A DNA stretch of 64,000 nucleotides from an uncultured Clostridia bacterium (GCA_947630835.1 CANRIZ010000001.1:147186-211185), one strand, 5' to 3'. Shown: positions 41,911 through 50,948, counted from the stretch's first letter. The notes: generated by a model not told the origin, from the letters alone. Numbers and translations are program-made.

Positions 41911-41976
41911 TATATATTTCACTATTTTAATATCTTTTTTTCTACTTTATAACAGGGTTAAGCGATTGACTTTTGG

Positions 41977-42016
41977 GCTTTAAAGTATTAAAATATATAT
42001 GTATGCTTTAAAGCGC
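41977..42016. repeat. Inverted repeat at the end of the amidohydrolase gene
   Basis: GCTTTAAAGTAT and ATGCTTTAAAGC are inverted copies with one mismatch, separated by an AT-rich loop and overlapping the stop codon at 42008. It may help terminate the minus-strand transcript, though no T-run follows. Confidence 0.4.
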
Positions 42017-42817
42017 TAAATTGCCGCCCAAAAGCCGCAGGGCGTTTTTATATAAAATCTTGTCGGTTTCCTCCTCGGAAAAGCCGAAGTTCTTTACAAG
42101 CTCAACAAATTTTTTCTGATCGCTCCAGGGGGAATCGGTAGCAAACAGAATTTTGTCAAAGCCGTGCTTTAATATTATCTCCCTGCATTTTTCGTAATAA
42201 TGATCAAGCACAAATGAGGTATCGAAGTAAACGGGCTTGCCCGCAAGCTTTTCGAGTACCTCGTCGGGCAAATCACAGCCGCCCATATGGGCTAACACAA
42301 GCTTGTTTTCTATCACGCCTTCAAGCTTCGAGAGGACATTGAGCACCATATCCGGAGTGCAGTGGACGTCGTCCCTGTAGCCTACGTCTACGCCGGCATG
42401 GGTTATAATTATCAAATCCCTTTTTGCCGCCTCCCCGATAATGCGTATGTACCTCGGGTCGTCAAAATAAACGCCCTGATAGTCGGGATGGATTTTAATT
42501 GCGAAAAGTCCGTTTGCCTTAATTTTATCGAGTATTTCCTCGGGATTTTCGCAGTCCGGATGAATTGCGCCGGCATATATTACCCCCTCTTTTCCGCTTA
42601 TTTCAAAAGACAGGCGGTTTATGGACTCCACCTGCTTTACGACGGTGGCAACGGGAAGCACAACGCTTACGTCCACCCCGGAGGCTTTCATTGAATTTTT
42701 CAACGCGGAAAGCGTACCCTCCCTGTAGGGCTTGACGCTGCCTTTTTCGGAAAGAAAGGCTATGGTCTGAGCCGCCATTTTATCGGGAAAAGTATGAGTG
42801 TGAAAATCAATAACCAT
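42008..42817 (-). CDS. Amidohydrolase-family TIM-barrel hydrolase
   Basis: A 269-residue metal-dependent hydrolase of the amidohydrolase-2 type. Metal ligands are in DFHTHTF, FAIKIHPDY, IITHAGVD, LAHMGG and the late Asp in FATDSPWSD. Such proteins hydrolyse or decarboxylate varied small molecules; the substrate here is unknown. It is transcribed alone, divergent from the acyl-CoA synthetase gene. CAGGAG precedes the ATG, and a TGCTATAAT extended -10 lies at about 42876-42884 on the minus strand. Confidence 0.87.
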   Translation of the reverse strand: MVIDFHTHTFPDKMAAQTIAFLSEKGSVKPYREGTLSALKNSMKASGVDVSVVLPVATVVKQVESINRLSFEISGKEGVIYAGAIHPDCENPEEILDKIKANGLFAIKIHPDYQGVYFDDPRYIRIIGEAAKRDLIIITHAGVDVGYRDDVHCTPDMVLNVLSKLEGVIENKLVLAHMGGCDLPDEVLEKLAGKPVYFDTSFVLDHYYEKCREIILKHGFDKILFATDSPWSDQKKFVELVKNFGFSEEETDKILYKNALRLLGGNLAL

Positions 42818-42847
42818 TTTTAAATTCTCCTGACGGTTTTAAGGATT

Positions 42848-42877
42848 TTTACAGCTTTTTAAATGTTGCATTATTAT
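42848..42877 (+). promoter_or_regulatory. Probable promoter of the aromatic acid operon
   Basis: TTTACA is followed by TATTAT after an 18-bp spacer, 35 bp before the acyl-CoA synthetase ATG. The boxes are imperfect. Confidence 0.5.
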
Positions 42878-42912
42878 TATAGCATAAAAATAAATTTTTT
42901 AAAGGTGAAATT

Positions 42913-44547
42913 ATGACAATCGTGGATTTATTGGAAAAAAACAGCCGTAAGCTGTCGGAAGAAACGGCTCTGGTTGAAATCAACCCCGAAATGGAGGAAA
43001 GCAGACGCCTAACCTGGCGCGATTACGAGTTGGTCGAACCCACAAGCCGTTCGTACTACAGAACGGAAATCAGTTGGGCGGTTTTCAACGAAAAGGCGAA
43101 CAGGTTTGCAAACGCCCTTATCGGTCTCGGAGTGGGAAAAGGCGACAAGGTGGCAATTCTTTTGATGAACTGCCTTGAATGGCTGCCGATTTATTTCGGC
43201 GTGCTTAAAACGGGCGCTATGGCGGTGCCGCTTAATTTCCGCTACGCTTCCGACGAAATTAAATACTGCACGGATTTATCGGAATCCGACATGCTCGTAT
43301 TCGGTCCCGAATTTATAGGCAGGGTTGAGAAAATTGCCGACGAATTAAGCAAAAACAGACTGCTTATTTACGTTGGGGACGGCTGTCCGTCCTTTGCGGA
43401 AAGCTATTATAACCTGACTGCGGATTGCAGCAGCCTTAACCCGAACGTTCCCCTTACCGAAGACGATTACGCGGCAATTTACTTTTCCTCGGGCACCACG
43501 GGCTTCCCGAAGGCTATACTTCATAAGCACAGGTCTTTAATTCATTCGTGTATAGTTGAGCAAAAGCATCATTCGCAGCAGCACGACGACGTTTTTCTGT
43601 GCATACCCCCTCTTTATCATACCGGCGCAAAGATGCACTGGTTCGGTTCGCTTATAAGCGGTTCTAAGGCGGTGCTGCTCAAAGGCACAAAGCCCGAATT
43701 CATTTTGGACGCCGTTTCAAAGGAAAAATGCACTATAGTATGGCTTTTGGTGCCGTGGGCGCAGGATATTTTAAACGCGCTTGATTCCGGCAAATTAAAG
43801 CTTGAGGACTACGACCTGTCGCATTGGAGGCTTATGCACATAGGCGCTCAGCCTGTTCCGAAAAGCCTTATCAAGCATTGGCTTGAATATTTCCCCAATC
43901 ATCAGTACGACACAAACTACGGTCTTTCGGAATCCATAGGCCCGGGCGCGGTTCATTTGGGAGTGGAAAACGTACATAAGGTCGGCGCTATAGGTATTCC
44001 CGGTTACGGCTGGGAGGTTAAAATCGTAAACGAAGACGGCTCTCCGGTATCGGGCGGCGACGTCGGCGAGCTTTGCCTTAAAGGCGACGGCGTAATGGAG
44101 TGTTACTACAACGACCCCGAAGCGACCGCCAAAACGCTCAAAGACGGTTGGCTTTACACCGGCGATATGGCTATGAAGGACGAGGACGGCTTTATTTACC
44201 TCGTTGACAGGAAAAAGGACGTTATTATCACCGGCGGCGAAAACCTTTATCCCGTTCAAATTGAGGATTTTATCCGCACTTTCCCGAAAGTAAGCGACGT
44301 TGCCGTTATAGGCTTACCCGACGACAGGCTCGGCGAAATTGCCGCCGCGATAATCAAAATCAAGGACGGTATGACCTCGAGCGAAGAAGAAATAATGGAA
44401 TTTTGCAAGGGTATGCCGAGATATAAACGCCCGAGGAAGATAATTTTTGCGGACGTTCCGAGGAACCCCACGGGAAAAATCGAAAAGCCCCTGCTTCGCA
44501 AAATCTACGGCGCAGACCATTTGGTAGCTAATCAAAACGAGCGATAA
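42913..44547 (+). CDS. AMP-forming acyl-CoA synthetase
   Basis: A 544-residue member of the ANL superfamily. The P-loop motif is YFSSGTTGFPKAILHKH, followed by YGLSESIG, YTGDMAMKDEDG, the hinge DRKKDVIITGGEN and the catalytic Lys in NPTGKIEKP. It activates a carboxylic acid to its CoA thioester with ATP. Medium/long-chain or aryl acids are possible; its place ahead of a symporter, IorAB and a phenylacetate-CoA ligase suggests an aromatic or branched acid. AAAGGTG is the ribosome site. Confidence 0.88.
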   Translation: MTIVDLLEKNSRKLSEETALVEINPEMEESRRLTWRDYELVEPTSRSYYRTEISWAVFNEKANRFANALIGLGVGKGDKVAILLMNCLEWLPIYFGVLKTGAMAVPLNFRYASDEIKYCTDLSESDMLVFGPEFIGRVEKIADELSKNRLLIYVGDGCPSFAESYYNLTADCSSLNPNVPLTEDDYAAIYFSSGTTGFPKAILHKHRSLIHSCIVEQKHHSQQHDDVFLCIPPLYHTGAKMHWFGSLISGSKAVLLKGTKPEFILDAVSKEKCTIVWLLVPWAQDILNALDSGKLKLEDYDLSHWRLMHIGAQPVPKSLIKHWLEYFPNHQYDTNYGLSESIGPGAVHLGVENVHKVGAIGIPGYGWEVKIVNEDGSPVSGGDVGELCLKGDGVMECYYNDPEATAKTLKDGWLYTGDMAMKDEDGFIYLVDRKKDVIITGGENLYPVQIEDFIRTFPKVSDVAVIGLPDDRLGEIAAAIIKIKDGMTSSEEEIMEFCKGMPRYKRPRKIIFADVPRNPTGKIEKPLLRKIYGADHLVANQNER

Positions 44548-44584
44548 GCTTGTTTAAAAAATATTTTAATTGGAGTGATAATTT

Positions 44585-46153
44585 ATGAACGCAACTATGA
44601 TTTTCACCCTATGCCTGATTGTATGCTTTTTCGCATTGATGGTAGGCATAGGCGTAAGGTCAAGAAAACACGCAACTGATGTAAACGGCTTTGTTTTGGG
44701 CTCGCGTTCGGTCGGCCCGTGGCTGAGCGCGTTTGCCTTCGGCACATCCTACTTTTCCGCAGTTATCTTCGTAGGCTATGCGGGGCAGTTCGGCTGGAAC
44801 TTCGGTCTTTCCTCAACCTGGATAGGTCTCGGAAACGCCTTTATAGGCTCTCTGCTTGCCTGGACCATACTCGGCAGAAGAACAAGGATTATGACGCAGC
44901 ATCTGTCCTCAAAAACCATGCCGGATTTCTTCGGCTCAAGGTTTGAATCAAAGGGACTTAAAATTGCGGCTTCTGTAATTACCTTTGTATTCTTAATCCC
45001 CTATACCGCTTCGCTGTTTAACGGTCTTTCAAGGCTCTTTTCCATGGCGTTTAACGGTATCGACTACTCTGTATGCGTTATCATAATGTCGGTGCTTACG
45101 GGACTTTACGTCCTTATAGGCGGCTATATGGCTACGGCTATAAACGACTTTATTCAGGGACTTATAATGCTCGGCGGCATTGTTGCGGTAATCCTTGCCG
45201 TACTTCACGACAACGGCGGACTTTTGGAAGCTACGAAATCGCTTGCCGCAGTCGAGGGCGACGCGGGCTGGCTCGGAGCTTACTCCTCCTTCCTCGGACC
45301 GAACCCCGTGTTCCTGCTTTTCGTTGTAATGCTCACCTCTCTGGGTACTTGGGGACTTCCCCAAATGGTAGGTAAATTCTATGCCATCAAGAATGAGGAC
45401 TCAATTAAAAAGGGCACGGTAATTTCCACAATCTTCGCAATAGTGGTTGCCGGCGGCTGTTATTTCCTGGGCGGCTTCGGCAGGCTTTACAATATTGACG
45501 TTGCGGCGGAGGGCTTTGACGCGGTTATCCCGACTATGCTCTCTACCCTTTCGCCCGTAATCATAGGCATAGTTATAGTGCTTGTGCTTTCGGCTTCTAT
45601 GTCCACGCTTTCATCTCTTGTTCTCACAAGCGGCTCAACCGTTACGTTGGATTTAATTGCTCCGCTTACCAAAAAAGAGTTCACCGAAAAAAAGAAAATG
45701 TTGGTTATGAGAACATTAATTGTTGTATTTATTGTAATTTCTGCTATAATAGCAATTAAGCAGGCAAAAAGTAAGAGCTTGTTCATAGCGCAGATGATGG
45801 GCGTTTCCTGGGGAGCGCTTGCAGGCGCGTTTTTGGCTCCGTTCTTATACGGCCTGTATTACAAAAAGACAACGAAGGCTGCCGTTGTAGTTTCGTTCAT
45901 TTACGGCGTGGGTCTTGAGATTATTCAGCTTTGCGTCTCGCTCGGGCTTTTCAAGTTCGCCGAGGGCTCGGTACTTGCGTTTGTATTCACAAACTCGCTG
46001 TACTCGGGCGTATTCGCTATGGTGGGCGGTTTGATTATAGTCCCGTTTGTAAGCCTTATCACGCAGAAAACGAAGCCCAAAGACGTTGATAAGATGTTTG
46101 AATGTTACAACGATACAAAGACAGTTGAAATTACGGACAGCCTCGGAAAGTAA
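44585..46153 (+). CDS. Sodium:solute symporter (SSS family)
   Basis: A 522-residue protein of about 13 membrane segments in the SSS fold. GVRSRKHATDVNGFVLG, AFAFGTSYFSAVIFVGYAG and GGYMATAINDFIQG are typical early motifs, and SASMSTLSSLVLTSGS lies in the sodium-binding region. The substrate is not evident; context suggests an arylacetate or related carboxylate. It sits 37 bp after the acyl-CoA synthetase gene and 24 bp before iorA, with GGAGTGAT as ribosome site. Confidence 0.9.
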   Translation: MNATMIFTLCLIVCFFALMVGIGVRSRKHATDVNGFVLGSRSVGPWLSAFAFGTSYFSAVIFVGYAGQFGWNFGLSSTWIGLGNAFIGSLLAWTILGRRTRIMTQHLSSKTMPDFFGSRFESKGLKIAASVITFVFLIPYTASLFNGLSRLFSMAFNGIDYSVCVIIMSVLTGLYVLIGGYMATAINDFIQGLIMLGGIVAVILAVLHDNGGLLEATKSLAAVEGDAGWLGAYSSFLGPNPVFLLFVVMLTSLGTWGLPQMVGKFYAIKNEDSIKKGTVISTIFAIVVAGGCYFLGGFGRLYNIDVAAEGFDAVIPTMLSTLSPVIIGIVIVLVLSASMSTLSSLVLTSGSTVTLDLIAPLTKKEFTEKKKMLVMRTLIVVFIVISAIIAIKQAKSKSLFIAQMMGVSWGALAGAFLAPFLYGLYYKKTTKAAVVVSFIYGVGLEIIQLCVSLGLFKFAEGSVLAFVFTNSLYSGVFAMVGGLIIVPFVSLITQKTKPKDVDKMFECYNDTKTVEITDSLGK

Positions 46154-46177
46154 TTTGATTGAAACAGGGTGAAAGAT

Positions 46178-47914
46178 TTGAAGAAACTTATGCTCGGCAA
46201 CGAGGCTATTGCCCGAGGGCTTTACGAAGCAGGCGTTAAGCTTGTTTCAAGCTATCCCGGCACGCCGTCTACGGAAATTACGGAATTTGCCGCAAAATAC
46301 GATGAGATTTACTGCGAATGGGCGCCAAACGAAAAGGTTGCCGCGGAGGTGGCCTTCGGCGCTTCTTTAAGGGGAATTCGCAGCGCCTGCGCTATGAAGC
46401 ACGTCGGCTTAAACGTAGCCGCCGACCCGTTGTTTACGCTTTCGTACACGGGCGTAACCGGCGGTATGGTGCTGTTTGTTGCGGACGACCCGGCTATGCA
46501 CTCTTCTCAAAACGAGCAGGATTCGCGCCATTACGCCATTGCCGCAAAGGTTCCTATGCTTGAACCTGCCGATTCGGCGGAGGCAAAGGATTTTGTTAAG
46601 GAGGCTTACCGTATTTCGGAAGAATACGATACTCCCGTTATAATCCGTATGTGTACGAGGATAGCTCATTCGCAAAGCTCGGTTGAGCTGTGCGGGAGGG
46701 AGGAGCTTCCTCTCCCCGAATATGAGAAAAATCCGCAGAAATACATAATGGCTCCCGCAAACGCAATTAAACGCCATCCCTTTGTTGAGGAGAGAACCGA
46801 AAAGCTTACAGCGCTCGGGGAAACAAGTCCCTTAAACCGTATCGAAAAGGGCGGCGACGAAATCGGAATTATCTGCTCGGGTACTTGTTACCAGTATGTT
46901 AAGGAAGTTTTCGGCGACAGCGTTTCGGTATTGAAGCTCGGAATTATCAATCCTTTGCCCGTCGATTTGATTAAAAATTTTGCCTCGGGAGTTAAAAAGC
47001 TCTATGTAATCGAGGAGCTCGACCCGATTATCGAAACCCATCTCAACAACATAGGGGTAAAATGCACGGGAAAAGAAATGTTTTCAATCCTCGGCGAATT
47101 TAATCAAAACACAATTCGCCGGGCATTCGGTATTCCCGTTCCCGATAATTCTTCTACCGACAATCCCGTTCCGGTGCGTCCTCCGGTTATGTGCGCGGGT
47201 TGTCCGCACAGAGGTCTGTTCTACACTTTGGCAAAGCACAAAATAACCGCTTTGGGCGATATAGGCTGTTACACCTTGGGCAGCGCCGCTCCCCTTTTCG
47301 CTCTTGACTCAACGCTTTGTATGGGCGCTTCCGTTTCGGGGCTTCACGGCTTCAACAAGGCGGGCGGCAAGGAAAGCGAAAAGAGAACCGTATGCGTTAT
47401 TGGCGACTCGACCTTTATGCATTCGGGCATTACGGGGCTTGTAAACATTGCTTACAATGCGTCAAACTCTACGGTTATTATACTCGATAACTCAATAACC
47501 GGTATGACGGGGCATCAGCAGAACCCGACTACCGGCTACAATATTAAGGGCGAGCCTGCGGCGGCGGTCAACCTCGAAAAGCTCTGCCGTTCAATAGGAA
47601 TTGAGAGAGTAAGGGTTGTCGACCCGTACAATCTCAAAGAATGCGAGGACGCAATTATTGAGGAGCTTGCGGTTGAAGCGCCTTCCGTAATCATTTCGAG
47701 AAGGCCCTGTATGCTGCTTAAATACGTTAAAGCCAAGCCCCCCGTTACGGTAAACGAGGACAAATGCGTGGGCTGTAAAATGTGTATGAAAATAGGCTGC
47801 CCCGCAATCAGCATTAAAAACAAAAAAGCTCACATTGACTTTACCCAATGCGTAGGCTGCGACGTTTGCACGCAGATGTGCAAAGTAAACGCTATAGAAA
47901 AGGGGGAAAGATAA
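46178..47914 (+). CDS. iorA: Indolepyruvate ferredoxin oxidoreductase, alpha subunit
   Basis: A 578-residue subunit. The N-terminal pyrimidine-binding domain (KKLMLGNEAIARGLYEAG, SYPGTPSTEI), the thiamine diphosphate domain (MCAGCPHRGLF, GDIGCYTLG, GDSTFMHSG, ILDNSITGMTG) and two C-terminal 4Fe-4S clusters (CVGCKMCMKIGCP and CVGCDVCTQMCK) are complete. It interconverts arylpyruvates and arylacetyl-CoA with ferredoxin. I start it at TTG 46178, which has AGGGTG 6 bases upstream and gives the family N-terminus; the GTG at 46169 lacks such a site. Confidence 0.95.
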   Translation: MKKLMLGNEAIARGLYEAGVKLVSSYPGTPSTEITEFAAKYDEIYCEWAPNEKVAAEVAFGASLRGIRSACAMKHVGLNVAADPLFTLSYTGVTGGMVLFVADDPAMHSSQNEQDSRHYAIAAKVPMLEPADSAEAKDFVKEAYRISEEYDTPVIIRMCTRIAHSQSSVELCGREELPLPEYEKNPQKYIMAPANAIKRHPFVEERTEKLTALGETSPLNRIEKGGDEIGIICSGTCYQYVKEVFGDSVSVLKLGIINPLPVDLIKNFASGVKKLYVIEELDPIIETHLNNIGVKCTGKEMFSILGEFNQNTIRRAFGIPVPDNSSTDNPVPVRPPVMCAGCPHRGLFYTLAKHKITALGDIGCYTLGSAAPLFALDSTLCMGASVSGLHGFNKAGGKESEKRTVCVIGDSTFMHSGITGLVNIAYNASNSTVIILDNSITGMTGHQQNPTTGYNIKGEPAAAVNLEKLCRSIGIERVRVVDPYNLKECEDAIIEELAVEAPSVIISRRPCMLLKYVKAKPPVTVNEDKCVGCKMCMKIGCPAISIKNKKAHIDFTQCVGCDVCTQMCKVNAIEKGER

Positions 47915-48487
47915 ATGGATACCAAGAACATTATGATAGTCGGCGTAGGCGGTCAGGGAAGCCTTTTGGCAAGCAAGCTCTTGGGCTCGCTGCTCACCGA
48001 CGAGGGCTTTGACGTAAAGGTAAGCGAGGTTCACGGTATGAGCCAGAGAGGCGGTTCGGTTGTTACCTATGTCCGCTTCGGCGACAGGGTTTATTCCCCC
48101 GTTATAAGCGAGGGCGAGGCGGACGTTATCGTTTCGTTTGAAAAAATTGAAGCGGCGAGACATCTTGCCTGCCTAAAAAAAGACGGTAAAATAATAGTAA
48201 ACACTCAGGAAATCGACCCCATGCCCGTTATAACGGGCGCGGCGGAGTATCCGTCCGATATAATTGACGAAATCAAGTCAAAAGGGGTTTTTGTTGACGA
48301 TATCGACGCTCTTGAGCTTGCAAAGCAGGCAGGCAACGCCAAAAGCGTTAATATAGTCCTTATGGGCAGAGTTGCAAAGTACTTTGATATTCCCTATGAA
48401 AAATGGATTGCCGCTATAGAGAAAATCGTTAAGCCGCAATTCGTTGAAGTAAACAAAAAAGCCTTTGATTTAGGCTATAATGTATAA
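47915..48487 (+). CDS. iorB: Indolepyruvate ferredoxin oxidoreductase, beta subunit
   Basis: A 190-residue gamma-type POR subunit domain, the partner of IorA. GVGGQGSLLASKLLG and VSEVHGMSQRGGSVVTYVRFG are the standard motifs. The ATG directly follows the iorA stop with no gap, as expected for a two-subunit enzyme made in equal amounts. Confidence 0.95.
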   Translation: MDTKNIMIVGVGGQGSLLASKLLGSLLTDEGFDVKVSEVHGMSQRGGSVVTYVRFGDRVYSPVISEGEADVIVSFEKIEAARHLACLKKDGKIIVNTQEIDPMPVITGAAEYPSDIIDEIKSKGVFVDDIDALELAKQAGNAKSVNIVLMGRVAKYFDIPYEKWIAAIEKIVKPQFVEVNKKAFDLGYNV

Positions 48488-48499
48488 AGGAGAATGACT

Positions 48500-49810
48500 A
48501 TGGCACAGCGCTATTATCAACCCGAAATCGAAACCGCGTCGAGAGAAAAAATACTCGAAATCCAAAACGAAAAAATAGTAAAGCAGGTTCGCCATGTATA
48601 TGACAACGTGCCTTACTACAGAAAGCTAATGGAGGAAAAAGGCGTTACGCCCGACGACATTAAGAGCGTTGACGACATCAAGAAGCTCCCCTTTTTGACA
48701 AAGGCGGATCTTCGCGACGCTTACCCCTACGGTTTGCTCGGTACAGACCTTAAAAAGTGCGTAAGAATTCAGTCAACCTCGGGTACGACGGGCAAAAGAG
48801 TTGTTGCATTCTATACCCAGGAGGATATAGACATTTGGGAGGAATGCTGTGCGAGAGCCATTGTTGCCGCAGGCGGAACAAACGAGGACGTTTGCCAGGT
48901 TTGCTACGGCTACGGCCTTTTCACGGGCGGTCCCGGTCTTAACGGCGGTTCCCACAAGGTAGGCTGTCTTACGCTGCCGATGTCGTCGGGAAATACCGAG
49001 CGCCAAATTCAGTTTATGATGGACCTCGGCTCCACCATACTCTGCTGTACACCCTCGTATGCCGCATACATAGGCGAGTCGCTTGCAGACGCAGGCTATA
49101 AACCCGAGGACAACAAGTTAAAGGCGGGAATTTTCGGCGCGGAGCCCTGGACCGAGGAAATGAGAAGAAGCATTGAAAAAAGTCTCGGCATAAAGGCTTA
49201 CGATATTTACGGCCTTACCGAAACAAGCGGTCCCGGCGTTTCGTTTGAATGCAGCGAACAGACGGGTATGCACATAAACGAGGACCATTTCTACGCGGAA
49301 ATTATTGACCCCGACACGGGAGAGGTACTCCCCGAGGGTTCAAAGGGCGAGCTTGTGTTCACCTCGCTTGACAAGGAGGCGTTCCCCCTTCTCCGCTACA
49401 GAACAAGGGATATATGCGTACTCAGCCGCAAAAAATGCTCCTGCGGAAGAACTCATGTTAAAATGAGCAAGCCTATGGGCAGAAGCGACGATATGCTTAT
49501 AATCAGAGGCGTTAACGTATTCCCAAGCCAGATTGAAACGGTGCTTCTCAACGAGGGATATACGCCCAACTATCAGATACTTGTCGACAGAGTAAACAAC
49601 AGCGATACCATTGACATAAACGTTGAGCTTACCCCCGAGCAGTTCTCCGACAAGGTAAGCGAAACGCAGGCTAAGGAAAAGGCTTTGGAGAGCGCAATGC
49701 GCACAATGCTCGGAATAGGCCCCAAGGTTCATTTGGTTCCGCCGAAATCCGTTGTCCGCAGCGAGGGCAAGGCGGTAAGAGTTATTGATAAGCGTAAGCT
49801 TCACGATTAA
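48500..49810 (+). CDS. paaK: Phenylacetate-CoA ligase (PaaK-like)
   Basis: A 436-residue ANL enzyme that forms arylacetyl-CoA from arylacetate, CoA and ATP. QSTSGTTGKRVVAFYT is the ATP site, YGLTETSGPG and LLRYRTRDICVL follow, and a CSCGRTH metal-type motif and GRSDDMLIIRGVNVFPSQIE mark the PaaK family. The start at 48500 is chosen because AAAGGAG is 7 bases upstream; the in-frame ATG at 48494 is too close. Co-occurrence with iorAB and an ACT gene is frequent in anaerobes. Confidence 0.95.
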   Translation: MAQRYYQPEIETASREKILEIQNEKIVKQVRHVYDNVPYYRKLMEEKGVTPDDIKSVDDIKKLPFLTKADLRDAYPYGLLGTDLKKCVRIQSTSGTTGKRVVAFYTQEDIDIWEECCARAIVAAGGTNEDVCQVCYGYGLFTGGPGLNGGSHKVGCLTLPMSSGNTERQIQFMMDLGSTILCCTPSYAAYIGESLADAGYKPEDNKLKAGIFGAEPWTEEMRRSIEKSLGIKAYDIYGLTETSGPGVSFECSEQTGMHINEDHFYAEIIDPDTGEVLPEGSKGELVFTSLDKEAFPLLRYRTRDICVLSRKKCSCGRTHVKMSKPMGRSDDMLIIRGVNVFPSQIETVLLNEGYTPNYQILVDRVNNSDTIDINVELTPEQFSDKVSETQAKEKALESAMRTMLGIGPKVHLVPPKSVVRSEGKAVRVIDKRKLHD

Positions 49811-49822
49811 GGAGGATTTAGT

Positions 49823-50242
49823 ATGTCTGTCAAGCAGTTATCAGTTTTTGTTGAAAACAAACCCGGTAAACTTTTGGAAATAGTAAAAACCCTTGCAGAA
49901 GCAGAAATCAATATCCGAGCTATGAGCATAGCCGACACCAAGGACTTCGGCATACTCCGCCTGATAGTTTCCGACACCGAAAAGGCGAAGGAGATACTCT
50001 CCGACGACTGCGTTGTTACGCTTACGCAGGTTATTGCGGTTGAGTTAAGCGATGAGGCGGGTTCGCTTTCAAAGGTGCTTAAAGCTTTCGGCGAGGCGGA
50101 GATAAACATTGAATATATGTACGCTTTTACGGCTTCCACGAAGCTTGGAGCATACGTTGTTATCCGCGTTGACGACAACTGCGCCGCCGAAAAGGTGCTT
50201 GCGGAAAAAGGCATAGCCACGCTTGACGTTTCGGCTATCTGA
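49823..50242 (+). CDS. Tandem ACT domain protein
   Basis: A 139-residue protein made of two ACT domains (about 1-68 and 70-139), the first beginning VKQLSVFVENKPGKLLEIVK and the second VIAVELSDEAGSLSKVLKAF. ACT domains bind amino acids. As the stand-alone partner of iorAB-paaK it is expected to sense an aromatic amino acid and control these enzymes, but this is inference. AAGGAGG precedes the ATG. A structured repeat follows 4 bp after the stop. Confidence 0.88.
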   Translation: MSVKQLSVFVENKPGKLLEIVKTLAEAEINIRAMSIADTKDFGILRLIVSDTEKAKEILSDDCVVTLTQVIAVELSDEAGSLSKVLKAFGEAEINIEYMYAFTASTKLGAYVVIRVDDNCAAEKVLAEKGIATLDVSAI

Positions 50243-50246
50243 ATAA

Positions 50247-50302
50247 GGCGAGAAAGCCGAAACGAGTCTTTGCAAAGCGGCGTTTGTTCGGCTGCCCGCG
50301 CC
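50247..50302 (+). repeat. Intergenic structured repeat, copy A
   Basis: A 56-bp element 4 bp after the ACT gene stop. It shares AAAGCCGAAA, AAAGCGGCGTTTGT and a C-rich 3' end with 9496-9550. It can close with GGCG/CGCC, then AGCCGAA/TTCGGCT or alternatively AAAGCCG/CGGCGTTT, around a CTTTGCAAAG hairpin. The conserved parts lie in the second pairing. It is not a terminator, since one follows at 50315. Confidence 0.58.
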
Positions 50303-50314
50303 CTAGGCAAAAAT

Positions 50315-50354
50315 AAAAATCAGTTGTATTAACTACAGCTGATTTTTGCTTTTT
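50315..50354 (+). terminator. Terminator of the aromatic acid operon
   Basis: AAAATCAGTTGTA pairs with TACAGCTGATTTT (one G-T) around a short loop and leads into TTGCTTTTTA. It lies between the ACT and nitroreductase genes. Confidence 0.82.
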
Positions 50355-50379
50355 ATCACAGGAAAGAGAGTGAACGAAA

Positions 50380-50892
50380 ATGGAATTTTTTGAAACGGTA
50401 AAAAACAGATATTCCTGCAAGAAATTTAACGGCAAAAGCGTGGAAAAGGATAAGCTTGAAATGATACTTGAAGCCGGCAGACTTGCTCCGACGGCAAAAA
50501 ATTTGCAGGAACAGCATATCTATGTTGCTCAAAGCGAAGAAGCGCTTTCAAAAATCGACGCTTCCACCCCCTGCCGCTACAATGCCGGAACCGTTTTGGT
50601 TGTTGCCTACGACAGGGATAACGTATATACTTACCCGGGCGGGAAGCAAAGCTCGGGCGCGGAGGACGCGGCGATTGTGGCAACGCATATTATGCTTGCG
50701 GCTCACAGCGTCGGAGTTGACAGCTGTTGGCTCAACTGCTTTTACGCCGACAAGCTGAAAGCCGATTTGGGCTTAAAGGAAAACGAGGAGATACTTATGC
50801 TCCTTGATTTGGGCTATGCCGCCGAGGGCTTTTCTCCGCTTGAAAATCACTTTAAAAGGAAGCCGCTTTCGGAAACCGTGAGCTATATTTGA
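50380..50892 (+). CDS. Nitroreductase family flavoprotein
   Basis: A 170-residue FMN-dependent nitroreductase-like protein. The N-terminal NRYSCKKFNGKSVEKDKL and AGRLAPTAKNLQ blocks form the FMN site, and LAAHSVGVDSCWLNCF is typical of short clostridial members. It would use NAD(P)H or another donor to reduce quinone-like or nitro compounds; the natural substrate is unknown. It is preceded by a terminator, so it is probably transcribed separately, though no clear promoter is visible. Confidence 0.88.
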   Translation: MEFFETVKNRYSCKKFNGKSVEKDKLEMILEAGRLAPTAKNLQEQHIYVAQSEEALSKIDASTPCRYNAGTVLVVAYDRDNVYTYPGGKQSSGAEDAAIVATHIMLAAHSVGVDSCWLNCFYADKLKADLGLKENEEILMLLDLGYAAEGFSPLENHFKRKPLSETVSYI

Positions 50893-50915
50893 GTTTAATT
50901 TTAATATGTAAAGAC

Positions 50916-50948
50916 GAGCGTGGGACGGACTGCCCCACGCTCTTTAAT
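50916..50948. terminator. Terminator between the nitroreductase and lipoprotein genes
   Basis: GAGCGTGGG and CCCACGCTC form a perfect 9-bp stem with a 9-base loop, followed by TTTAATTTT on the plus strand. It may also serve the convergent minus-strand operon. Confidence 0.82.
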
